Notes under the pieces: model-generated | What the model saw: only the letters and a program-made list of their open reading frames with translations | Database searches by the model: none | What the model was told of the DNA's origin: nothing | Position numbers and translations under genes: made by a program | Assembly (NCBI GenBank): GCA_022844585.1 | Contig: JALHLM010000299.1 | Location: 1 to 7,527 of the forward strand | Length of the DNA: 7,527 bases | Direction: 5' to 3' | Source of the DNA: Pirellulales bacterium | GTDB taxonomy: Bacteria; Planctomycetota; Planctomycetia; Pirellulales; JALHLM01 | Shown: one piece after another, positions 1 to 5,731 of the stretch | Layout of the letters: each line of letters begins with the position of its first letter | How positions within the stretch are numbered: the stretch's first letter is position 1

Positions 1-346
1 AGAAGTAGCCTACAAGAGCGGCCAGATGGCGGCGCTGTTGGCCGCGCAAGGGGAAAGCGGCTTCATGTCGACGATCCTTCGCAACCCCGGCCCGGTGTAC
101 AGCGTCCGCTACGACAAAGTCCCACTGCCGGACGTGGCGAACAGCGAACGCACGTTCCCGAAGGCCTGGATTTCGCCAAGCGGTTACGACGTGACCGACG
201 AATTCCTCCGCTACGCCAAGCCGCTGATCGGCGACGACATGATCTCGCTCCCGATGGTCGACGGCCGCCAGCGACTGACGCGATTTGCGCCGATCTACGC
301 GGACCAGAAATTGCCGAGATATGTGCCGCAGGCGGACCGGAAGTAA
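1..346 (+). CDS. Phosphofructokinase family protein, C-terminal fragment (ATP- or PPi-dependent)
   Basis: This is the 3' end of a gene that begins left of the window; the frame is open from base 2 and stops with TAA at 344-346, leaving about 114 residues. The tail resembles the C-terminus of the long bacterial 6-phosphofructokinases, many annotated as diphosphate--fructose-6-phosphate 1-phosphotransferase. It has a 'GESGFMSTILR' segment where the family has G-x-x-G-x-M-x-x-x-x-R, then 'VPLPDVANSERTFPKAWI' and 'YDVTDEFLRYAKPLIGDD', matching the family pattern VPL-xx-VAN, P-xx-WI, G-x-(D/N)VTDEF, Y-x-PLI. Such enzymes phosphorylate fructose 6-phosphate in cytoplasmic glycolysis. The catalytic GGDxS/T region lies outside the window, so the phosphoryl donor (ATP or pyrophosphate) cannot be judged. 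The next gene lies 234 bp downstream beyond an inverted repeat, so co-transcription is uncertain. Confidence 0.75.
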   Translation, partial: EVAYKSGQMAALLAAQGESGFMSTILRNPGPVYSVRYDKVPLPDVANSERTFPKAWISPSGYDVTDEFLRYAKPLIGDDMISLPMVDGRQRLTRFAPIYADQKLPRYVPQADRK

Positions 347-387
347 ACGTTTTGTCCAGTTCAACGACTGATGTAGAAATGACGAAG

Positions 388-533
388 TTCTAAATTTGAA
401 TGTCGAATCAAATTCAAATGACGGAATGTCAAATGATGTGTGCGGGAACAATGCCGCTGACATCACAGTGCTCTCGCTTCTGTTTTTTTCAGTCATACGT
501 CATTCAAATTTGATTCGACATTCCGATTTAGAA
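388..533. repeat. AT-rich inverted-repeat element upstream of the HAD gene
   Basis: The left arm (388-423) and the reverse complement of the right arm (498-533) agree at 32 of 36 positions by eye, around a 74-nt centre. The arms carry the core 'gaatgtcgaat' at 398-408 (+) and 513-523 (-). The left side, 378-413, also matches the reverse complement of 1651-1686 in the next intergenic element at 34 of 36 positions, so the two belong to one repeat family. The rest of the 347-580 spacer holds no convincing gene. A run of seven T at 483-489 is not preceded by a stable GC stem and is not called a terminator. The element is far more AT-rich than the flanking genes. Confidence 0.8.
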
Positions 534-580
534 ATTCAAATTTCCCCCCGCTGCTTCTCCAAGACTCCTCCCAATACTTC

Positions 581-1447
581 ATGTTCGACTTCACGCCCAA
601 GCACTCTTTCCTCGTCGGCATCGATTCCGACGGCTGCGCCTTTGACACGATGGAATTGAAGCACAAGGAGTGCTTCATTCCCAACACGATCAACTACTAC
701 GAACTGCAAGGCGTCAGCAAGTACGCCCGTGAGGCGGCGGAGTTCGTCAATCTTTACTCGAAGAGCCGCGGGATCAACCGCTTTCCGGCGCTTGTGGAGT
801 CGCTCGACTGGCTGCGCAAGCGGCCCGAAGTGCAAGCCCGGGGCGTGAAAATTCCGGAAGCGAAGGGGCTGCGGGATTGGATCGCCCGGGAAACCAAGCA
901 GGCCAACCCCGCGCTGCAGGCGGCCGTGGAGGCGACCGGCGACGCGGACTTGAAACAGGCCCTGGCTTGGTCGGTGGCCGTCAACGAGATGATCACCAAG
1001 TTTGTCCGCGGCGTGCCGCCGTTTCCGTTCGTGCGGGAATGTTTGGAGAAGTTAAAGCCTAAAGCCGATTTGCTGGTCGTCTCCGCCACGCCCAACGAAG
1101 CCCTGCAACGCGAGTGGGAAGAGCATGACCTGGAAAAATACGTGGCCGCGATCTGCGGGCAAGAGATCGGCACGAAAAAGGAGATTCTCGGCGTCGCCAA
1201 GAAATACGCCGCGAACCACGTGCTGATGATCGGCGACGCCCCCGGCGACCACAAAGCCGCCGTGGCGAACGACACGCTGTACTTCCCGATCAACCCGGGC
1301 GCTGAAGAAGCGAGCTGGGAACGCCTGCTCAACGAAGGCATCGACCGCTTCCTGAACGGCACGTTCGCCGGAGCGTACCAGGAAGCGCTGGTCAAAGAAT
1401 TCGACTCGTACCTGCCGGCCAGGCCGAGCTGGAAAGTCATCGACTGA
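581..1447 (+). CDS. HAD-superfamily hydrolase (probable phosphatase)
   Basis: This 288-residue soluble protein has the four HAD motifs in order. Motif I is 'DSDGCAFD', with nucleophile Asp15 and acid/base Asp17; motif II is Ser168 in 'VVSAT'; motif III is Lys199 or Lys200 in 'GTKKEIL'; motif IV is 'GDAPGD', with Asp219 and Asp223. The roughly 140 residues between motifs I and II form a large helical C1-type cap with a 'KHKECF' stretch soon after motif I and 'YSKSRGINRFPAL' at 59-71. The Asp at position +2 of motif I points to a phosphatase rather than a haloacid dehalogenase. The substrate is unknown; HAD proteins of this type often sit among carbohydrate genes, which suits the PFK and gnd neighbours. 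The usual Thr/Val of DxDx(T/V) is Cys19. The ATG at 581 lacks a visible Shine-Dalgarno sequence but leaves a normal distance to motif I. Repeat elements flank the gene on both sides. Confidence 0.85.
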   Translation: MFDFTPKHSFLVGIDSDGCAFDTMELKHKECFIPNTINYYELQGVSKYAREAAEFVNLYSKSRGINRFPALVESLDWLRKRPEVQARGVKIPEAKGLRDWIARETKQANPALQAAVEATGDADLKQALAWSVAVNEMITKFVRGVPPFPFVRECLEKLKPKADLLVVSATPNEALQREWEEHDLEKYVAAICGQEIGTKKEILGVAKKYAANHVLMIGDAPGDHKAAVANDTLYFPINPGAEEASWERLLNEGIDRFLNGTFAGAYQEALVKEFDSYLPARPSWKVID

Positions 1448-1452
1448 TAATT

Positions 1453-1768
1453 TTCACCACAGAGGCACGGAGGACACGGAGGAGCAATTCCAATTGAACC
1501 GCGGAGGCGCTGAGACGCGGAGGAGAAGTGAGGAGAGGGAATGTCGAGTTTCTAGATGCGAATGACGAAGGAATGTCGAAATCGGAATGTCGAATGTTCG
1601 ATTGAAGGCTCCGTGTGATGGCAGCATCCATTCCGACATTCGTCTTTCTGATTTGATTCGACATTCAGATTTAGAATTTCGTCATTCCCCATCCGCCCTC
1701 CGCGTCTCAGCGCCTTCGCGGTTCAAACAGAATTCCCCGCTCCGTGTTCTCCGTGCCTCCGTGGTGAA
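1453..1768. repeat. Nested long inverted-repeat element between the HAD gene and gnd
   Basis: This element fills most of the 355-bp spacer 1448-1802. Its ends are 'ttcaccac' (1453-1460) and 'gtggtgaa' (1761-1768). The outermost block 1453-1481 pairs with 1740-1768 (27 of 29), the second block 1494-1523 with 1697-1726 (29 of 30), and a third, AT-richer block 1537-1564 with 1662-1689 (22 of 28). The apex has more 'gaatgtcgaa(t)' copies at 1571-1580, 1585-1595 and, inverted, 1656-1666. I see no target-site duplication and no coding capacity; short ORFs inside are incidental. In RNA the arms would fold into one long stem starting 5 nt after the HAD stop and ending 34 nt before the gnd start, which could end or attenuate transcription or stabilise RNA ends. 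The outer sequence resembles 'cacggaggacacggag' repeats that I recall from intergenic regions of planctomycetes and relatives. Confidence 0.85.
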
Positions 1769-1802
1769 CCCAACGCGCACCACGAATTGACAGGAATAAC
1801 GA

Positions 1803-3242
1803 ATGTCCAATTGCGATTTCGGTCTCATCGGTCTTGCCGTGATGGGCGAGAATTTGGCGCTCAATGTGGAGAGCCGCGGGTTCAGCGTGGCGGTGTTCAA
1901 TCGGACCACGAGCGTGGTCGATGAGTTCATCAATGGCCGCGCCAAGGGCAAACGCTTTGTCGGTTGCCATTCGGTCGAGGAATTGGTCAAAAACCTCGCC
2001 ACGCCGCGCAAGATCATGCTGATGGTCAAGGCCGGGCCGGCGGTCGATGCGCTCATTGATCAACTCGCGCCGCTGCTTTCGCCCGGCGACGTGCTGATCG
2101 ACGGGGGCAACACGCTCTATTCCGACACCGATCGCCGCACGGCCTACGTGGAAGGAAAAGGCCTCCAATTCATCGGCACTGGCGTGTCCGGCGGCGAAGA
2201 AGGCGCGCTGAAAGGGCCGAGCCTGATGCCGGGTGGCAGCGTGAAGGCCTGGCCGATCGTCAAGCCGATCTTTCAGGCCATCGCCGCCAAGGTCGGGCCG
2301 AATCACGACATTCCCTGCTGCGAATGGGTCGGTCCCGGCGGCGCGGGGCACTACGTGAAGATGGTTCACAACGGCATCGAGTACGGCGACATGCAGTTGA
2401 TCTGTGAGTCGTACGCATTGTTGAAGCACGTGCTCGGGCTGTCGAACGACGAGATTTACGAGACGTTCGCCGAGTGGAACAAAGGCGAGTTGGATAGCTA
2501 CCTGATCGAAATTACGCGCGACATCTTCAGCGTCAAAGATCAGGATGGCGACGGACATCTGGTCGACAAGATTCTCGACTCGGCCGGCAACAAAGGCACC
2601 GGCAAGTGGATGAGCCAGTTGGCCCTCGACCTCGGCGTGCCGACGACGTTGATCACGGAAGCCGTCTACGCTCGCTACCTGTCGTCGTTCAAAGACGCCC
2701 GCGTGCGCGCGAGCAAAGTGCTGAAGGGCCCGAAGTCCGCCAAATACACGGGCGATCGTAAGGCCTTCATCGAAGCGGTGCGCCAGGCGCTCTACGCCTC
2801 GAAGATTTGCAGCTACGCCCAGGGCTATTTCCAACTCCAGGCGGCGGCGAAGGAACACAACTGGCCGCTCAACTTCGGCAACATCGCGCTCCTGTGGCGC
2901 GGCGGTTGCATTATCCGCGCCCGGTTCCTAGATCGCATCAAGGAAGCCTTCGACGCGCATCCCAACCTGGAGAACCTGCTCTTGGCGCCGTACTTCTTGG
3001 AAGCAGTCGACAAGGCGCAAGACGCCTGGCGCCATGCCGTGAGTACGGCCGTGACGCTCGGCGTGCCGGTCCCGGCGTTCACCGCCGCGCTCACGTATTA
3101 CGACGGCTACCGCCAAGCCAGCCTGCCGGCGAGTCTGCTGCAAGCCCAGCGCGATTACTTCGGCGCGCACACGTATCAACGCACCGACAGACCCGGCGTG
3201 TTCCACACGGAATGGCTGCAACTGCGCAAGCCGCCGCAATAA
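1803..3242 (+). CDS. gnd: 6-phosphogluconate dehydrogenase, decarboxylating
   Basis: The enzyme oxidatively decarboxylates 6-phosphogluconate to ribulose 5-phosphate with NADP+ in the cytoplasmic oxidative pentose phosphate pathway (EC 1.1.1.44). The 479-residue protein is the full-length, long dimeric form. It begins with a Rossmann motif 'GLIGLAVMGENLAL' (7-20), followed by 'FNRT' (32-35), the Asn-Arg-Thr typical of NADP+ binding. 'TGVSGGEEGALKGPSLMPGG' spans 126-145. The catalytic segment 'KMVHNGIEYGDMQLICE' (186-202) supplies Lys186, His189, Asn190 and Glu193. The all-helical C-terminal domain contains 'IIRARFLDRIKEAF', and the tail 'TYQRTDRPGVFHTEW' (457-471) is the family's substrate-contacting end. 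AGGA at 1792-1795, seven bases before ATG 1803, supports the start. It lies downstream of the inverted-repeat element and 67 bp upstream of the SDR gene, probably as the first gene of a short transcript. No damage is visible. Confidence 0.97.
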   Translation: MSNCDFGLIGLAVMGENLALNVESRGFSVAVFNRTTSVVDEFINGRAKGKRFVGCHSVEELVKNLATPRKIMLMVKAGPAVDALIDQLAPLLSPGDVLIDGGNTLYSDTDRRTAYVEGKGLQFIGTGVSGGEEGALKGPSLMPGGSVKAWPIVKPIFQAIAAKVGPNHDIPCCEWVGPGGAGHYVKMVHNGIEYGDMQLICESYALLKHVLGLSNDEIYETFAEWNKGELDSYLIEITRDIFSVKDQDGDGHLVDKILDSAGNKGTGKWMSQLALDLGVPTTLITEAVYARYLSSFKDARVRASKVLKGPKSAKYTGDRKAFIEAVRQALYASKICSYAQGYFQLQAAAKEHNWPLNFGNIALLWRGGCIIRARFLDRIKEAFDAHPNLENLLLAPYFLEAVDKAQDAWRHAVSTAVTLGVPVPAFTAALTYYDGYRQASLPASLLQAQRDYFGAHTYQRTDRPGVFHTEWLQLRKPPQ

Positions 3243-3247
3243 CACCT

Positions 3248-3276
3248 GGAGCCGGAAGCGTCAGCGCCCGGAGCGC
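3248..3276. repeat. Short GC-rich REP-like sequence in the gnd-SDR spacer
   Basis: Two direct copies of a CCGGA(A)GCG unit, 'ccggaagcg' at 3252-3260 and 'ccggagcg' at 3268-3275, are separated by 'tcagcgc'. The sequence starts 6 bp after the gnd stop codon and resembles an intergenic repeat of the 'ggaagcgtcagcgcccggag' type that I recall from planctomycete genomes. That recollection is unchecked. It does not form an obvious simple hairpin or terminator. Confidence 0.45.
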
Positions 3277-3299
3277 ATCCCGCGCGCCGCGGATTTCAC

Positions 3300-3303
3300 A
3301 GGA
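3300..3303 (+). promoter_or_regulatory. Ribosome binding site of the SDR gene
   Basis: AGGA ends six bases before the ATG at 3310, whereas the second in-frame ATG at 3322 would be 18 bases away. The spacing favours 3310 as the start. Confidence 0.6.
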
Positions 3304-3309
3304 TGATGA

Positions 3310-4107
3310 ATGCCGCGCACTATGAGTAAGTACGCCAGTTATCTCGAATCCCTGTTCGGCCTTACCGGCCAGGTCGCCGTCGTCATCGGCGGGACCGGCG
3401 TGCTCGGCGGCGCGCTCGCGGAAGGTCTCCTGCAAGCCGGCGCGGCGGTGATGATCGCCGGCCGCGAGCCCGATCGCGGCGTGCGCCGCGCGGAGGAGAT
3501 GCGGGCCCTGGGCGACGTCGACTTTCAATTGATCGACGTTACGTCGCGCGAGTCGATTGAAGCATTGTTGACGACGACGCTCACTCGCTTCGGCCGCGTA
3601 GACATGCTCATCAATGGCGCTGGCGTCAACGCGGCCAGCACCTACTTTGAAGCCACCGACGACGACTGGCAGCGCGTGCTCGAAACGAACCTGACGGCCG
3701 TCCACTACGGTTGCCAGATCTTCGGCAAGCACATGGCCGAGCATGGCGGCGGGAGCATTCTCAATATCGGCAGCGCCACGGCCCATACGCCGCTGTCGCG
3801 CGTGTTCGCCTACAGCGCCTCGAAGGCGGCCGTGATCAATCTCACCAAGAACGTCGCCCGGGAACTGGCGCCGTTCAACGTCCGCGTCAATGCTCTTTGT
3901 CCCGGCTTTTTCCCCGCAGAACAGAACCGGACGATCCTCGACGTCCAGCGAGTGGATAACATCATGCGCAATACGCCGATGGCCCGTTTCGGCGAGCCGG
4001 ACGAGCTGATCGGCGCGATGCTGCTGTTGCTCTCGAAAAAGGCCGGTAGCTTCATCACGGGCGCCGATTACTTCGTCGACGGCGGCTATACGGCGATGAG
4101 GTTCTGA
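3310..4107 (+). CDS. SDR-family NAD(P)-dependent oxidoreductase, gluconate/mannonate (fructuronate) type
   Basis: This 265-residue classical short-chain dehydrogenase/reductase is complete. The N-terminal nucleotide-binding loop is 'GGTGVLGG' (27-34), 'NGAG' lies at 102-105, Asn127 sits in 'ETNLTA', Ser155 in 'NIGSAT', and the catalytic pair is Tyr168 and Lys172 in 'YSASK'. The C-terminus has 'NALCPGFFPAEQNRTIL' (194-210) and ends in 'GADYFVDGGYTAMRF', the usual SDR dimer-interface tail. The 'PGFF-x-x-EQNR' segment recalls SDRs annotated as D-mannonate/fructuronate oxidoreductase or gluconate 5-dehydrogenase; that substrate class is an inference from resemblance. The gene follows gnd by 67 bp on the same strand, so a role near hexonate metabolism is plausible. 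The start at 3310 has a good ribosome site; a second ATG at 3322 would remove four residues. No signal peptide or membrane segment is seen. Confidence 0.88.
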   Translation: MPRTMSKYASYLESLFGLTGQVAVVIGGTGVLGGALAEGLLQAGAAVMIAGREPDRGVRRAEEMRALGDVDFQLIDVTSRESIEALLTTTLTRFGRVDMLINGAGVNAASTYFEATDDDWQRVLETNLTAVHYGCQIFGKHMAEHGGGSILNIGSATAHTPLSRVFAYSASKAAVINLTKNVARELAPFNVRVNALCPGFFPAEQNRTILDVQRVDNIMRNTPMARFGEPDELIGAMLLLLSKKAGSFITGADYFVDGGYTAMRF

Positions 4108-4113
4108 TCTGTT

Positions 4114-4135
4114 TTGAACCGCGGAGACGCAGAGG
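4114..4135 (+). repeat. Fragment related to the 1494-1523 repeat arm
   Basis: The 12-base 'ttgaaccgcgga' at 4114-4125 is identical to 1494-1505 of the long inverted-repeat element, and the following 'gacgcagagg' resembles its continuation with a short deletion. No inverted partner is visible nearby, so this looks like a solitary or decayed arm. It begins 7 bp after the SDR stop codon. Confidence 0.6.
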
Positions 4136-4171
4136 GGATGGAGGAGGAAGAGTGTACGAGGAGGTGGAAAC

Positions 4172-4198
4172 CACGAAAAGCGCGAAAGACACGAAAGG
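4172..4198 (+). repeat. Three imperfect 9-bp tandem units (cacgaaaag type)
   Basis: CACGAAAAG (4172-4180), CGCGAAAGA (4181-4189) and CACGAAAGG (4190-4198) follow head to tail. Their 9-bp spacing resembles the cadence of the 'cacggaggacacggagg' repeats at 1463-1481. The region is non-coding. Confidence 0.65.
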
Positions 4199-4213
4199 GA
4201 GATTGAGCTGCGG

Positions 4214-4219
4214 TATAAT
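4214..4219 (+). promoter_or_regulatory. Possible -10 box upstream of the phosphodiesterase gene
   Basis: There is a perfect TATAAT 70 bp before the ATG at 4290, in a spacer with no other gene. The region where a -35 box should lie ('acgaaa' at 4191-4196 with a 17-bp spacer) matches TTGACA poorly, and there is no extended -10 TG. It would give the phosphodiesterase its own transcript with a leader of roughly 60 nt. This is a weak single-box prediction. Confidence 0.35.
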
Positions 4220-4251
4220 TTGAGAACAGTCGTGCCGGCTGGTTTCACTGT

Positions 4252-4279
4252 CACTGAAAACTGAACACTGAAAACTTCA
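4252..4279 (+). repeat. Two 14-bp tandem units (cactgaaaactgaa type)
   Basis: 'cactgaaaactgaa' (4252-4265) is followed directly by 'cactgaaaacttca' (4266-4279), with 12 of 14 positions equal. The pair ends 10 bp before the phosphodiesterase start codon, where a Shine-Dalgarno sequence would normally lie. Confidence 0.7.
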
Positions 4280-4289
4280 AACTCTTCCC

Positions 4290-4958
4290 ATGCTCATCCT
4301 CGCGCACCGTGGATACCACCGCGATTTGCCGGAAAACACGCTTGCCGCGTTTGACGCCGCGGTGAAGCTGGGCGTGGATGGCATTGAGACGGATTTGCGT
4401 TGGAGCGCCGATGGGCAGATTGTGCTGTACCACGATCGCCTGGCGCCGGATCGACGCGAGGTCGGCGCGCATACGGTCGCCGAGCTATCAAAGCTCGCAG
4501 GGTACGACACGCCGGTGCTGACCGACGCGCTTGACGCGCATCCTGGCATTCTTTGGAACCTGGAGATCAAGGATCCCGCGGTCTTGCCGGCGCTGATTCC
4601 GCTTTTGCAGCGTTACCGCACCACGCACAAGATTCTCGTCAGTTCGTTCTGGCACACGGCTGTTCAAGAAGTGCGGCAGGCCGTCGGTGTGGAATGCGGG
4701 CTGCTCACCGCCCACCGGCCGCTTGACCCGGTGACCGATCGCTTGGGTCGTTACACGAACGGCCAGCAAGTCGAGGCGTTCGTCTGGCACTTCGATTATC
4801 TGTCGCCGGAGCTTGTGCAACAGACCGTGGCGATGCACTCGAAGAATTTTGTTTATTCCGCGCACACGCAGGCCGATCACAACCATGCCGTCCGTTGCGG
4901 CGTCGACGGCATCATCACCGACGACCCGGCGCTCGCCAAAGCGGCGCTCCGCGGTTAG
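4290..4958 (+). CDS. Glycerophosphodiester phosphodiesterase family protein
   Basis: Family members hydrolyse glycerophosphodiesters to glycerol 3-phosphate and an alcohol using a TIM-barrel, metal-dependent site. All main motifs are present in this 222-residue protein. They are 'AHRGY' with His6 and Arg7, 'ENTLAAF' (15-21), 'GVDGIETDLRWSADG' with Glu33 and Asp35, 'YHD' with His48 and Asp49, 'NLEIK' with Glu92 and Lys94, and the closing 'GVDGIITDDP' (204-213). The late strand usually carrying a WTVN-like motif reads 'VYSAHTQAD' here, a possible variation in substrate choice. The length suits the small soluble cytoplasmic form; there is no signal peptide. The ATG at 4290 has no Shine-Dalgarno sequence but sits immediately before the obligatory HRG motif, so little could be added or removed. 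Its TAG stop overlaps the convergent methyltransferase stop by 4 bp. Confidence 0.9.
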   Translation: MLILAHRGYHRDLPENTLAAFDAAVKLGVDGIETDLRWSADGQIVLYHDRLAPDRREVGAHTVAELSKLAGYDTPVLTDALDAHPGILWNLEIKDPAVLPALIPLLQRYRTTHKILVSSFWHTAVQEVRQAVGVECGLLTAHRPLDPVTDRLGRYTNGQQVEAFVWHFDYLSPELVQQTVAMHSKNFVYSAHTQADHNHAVRCGVDGIITDDPALAKAALRG

Positions 4959-5713
4959 CGCGCCGGTGATTTTTCGGCGGCCTTCGTGTCCGGCTCGAAG
5001 AACATCATGTGTTGCCACGGGAGGTCGTCGTATTCTTCGACCAGCCGATAGCCGTTCGGCAGCAGTTCCTTCTTGATTTGTTCCTTGCTCATCTTGTGCA
5101 ATAGCTTGATCGGCACTTCGGGGTCCTCCAGGCGGAACTCCACAAGTACTAATCTTCCTTGCGGTCGCAGGGCGCGGCGCATTTCCCGGAGCATGTGTTC
5201 CGGGTGGGACATCTCGTGATAGACGTCGACCAGCAGAATCAAATCGAGCTTCCCCTCCGGAAGCCGCGGATCGATCGGCGAACCGAGCACTGGCTCGATG
5301 TTTGCATGTCCGGCGTCTTTGGCGCGTTCATCCAGTAGATGCAGCATCTCCTGCTGAATATCGACGGCATAGATGCGACCCTTTTCGCCGACCAATTCGG
5401 CCATGGGCAGCGTGTAGAAGCCGTTGCCGCAGCCTAAATCGCAGACGCTCTGGCCGGGCTGCAGCTTGAGCGCGGCCAGCATCCGGTCGCAATCTTCTTC
5501 GCGCTGCCGGGACTCGCGCGTCAGCCAGTCGGCGCCGAGGTAGTGCATCGTCTGGGCGATTTCCCGGCCCTGGTAATGGGTCAACGCCGGCGGCAGTTCC
5601 TCGACGACGGCGTCTTGAGCGCGCGCGGCGTTCGTAGCAACCAGTGCGAACAGCATTGCCGCGCAGGCGACCCGCGTTGCGGAACGGATTGCTAATCGAA
5701 GGGATTGGATCAT
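4955..5713 (-). CDS. Exported class I SAM-dependent methyltransferase
   Basis: This 252-residue protein starts with a probable signal peptide: basic residues at 6-14, a hydrophobic stretch at about 15-29 and an 'ARA' site before Gln33. The mature part is a class I Rossmann methyltransferase. Motif I is 'CDLGCGNGFY' (91-100), the acidic residue after strand 2 is Asp118 in 'YAVDIQ', 'VDVYHEM' (162-168) occupies the motif II region, and 'LRPQGRLVLVEF' (182-193) precedes strand 5. The methyl acceptor is unknown. Export of a SAM-dependent enzyme is unusual because SAM is cytoplasmic, so the N-terminus may instead be a membrane anchor. AAGGAG at 5723-5728 (minus strand) lies nine bases before the ATG, making this start credible. 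The gene follows the DUF4432 gene by 18 bp, probably in one operon. Confidence 0.87.
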   Translation of the reverse strand: MIQSLRLAIRSATRVACAAMLFALVATNAARAQDAVVEELPPALTHYQGREIAQTMHYLGADWLTRESRQREEDCDRMLAALKLQPGQSVCDLGCGNGFYTLPMAELVGEKGRIYAVDIQQEMLHLLDERAKDAGHANIEPVLGSPIDPRLPEGKLDLILLVDVYHEMSHPEHMLREMRRALRPQGRLVLVEFRLEDPEVPIKLLHKMSKEQIKKELLPNGYRLVEEYDDLPWQHMMFFEPDTKAAEKSPAR

Positions 5714-5731
5714 CTTAGCTCGCTCCTTGCC

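Noticed and set aside
483..489. Run of seven T as an intrinsic terminator of the phosphofructokinase gene
   Set aside because: No GC-rich hairpin directly precedes it; the small gcgg/ccgc pair upstream is too far away and too short.
396..659. 87-residue + frame across the 388-533 repeat
   Set aside because: It is composed mostly of repeat sequence and overlaps the HAD start in another frame; no protein features.
1453..1768. CRISPR array or insertion sequence
   Set aside because: The repeats are inverted and nested rather than regularly spaced, there is no transposase or cas gene, and no target-site duplication is visible at the ends.
1787..1792. Perfect TTGACA before gnd as a -35 box
   Set aside because: A -10 box 17 bp downstream would fall inside the gnd coding sequence, and the bases there are not -10-like. 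The overlapping AGGA serves better as the ribosome site.
1707..2858. 383-residue minus-strand reading frame opposite gnd
   Set aside because: It lies antisense to an unmistakable gnd. Long antisense frames are common in GC-rich genes, and the translation shows no recognisable domain.
3091..4254. 387-residue minus-strand frame opposite the SDR gene and gnd end
   Set aside because: It covers the repeat-filled spacer and is antisense to two well-supported genes. The translation is Arg/Ala-rich with no family features.
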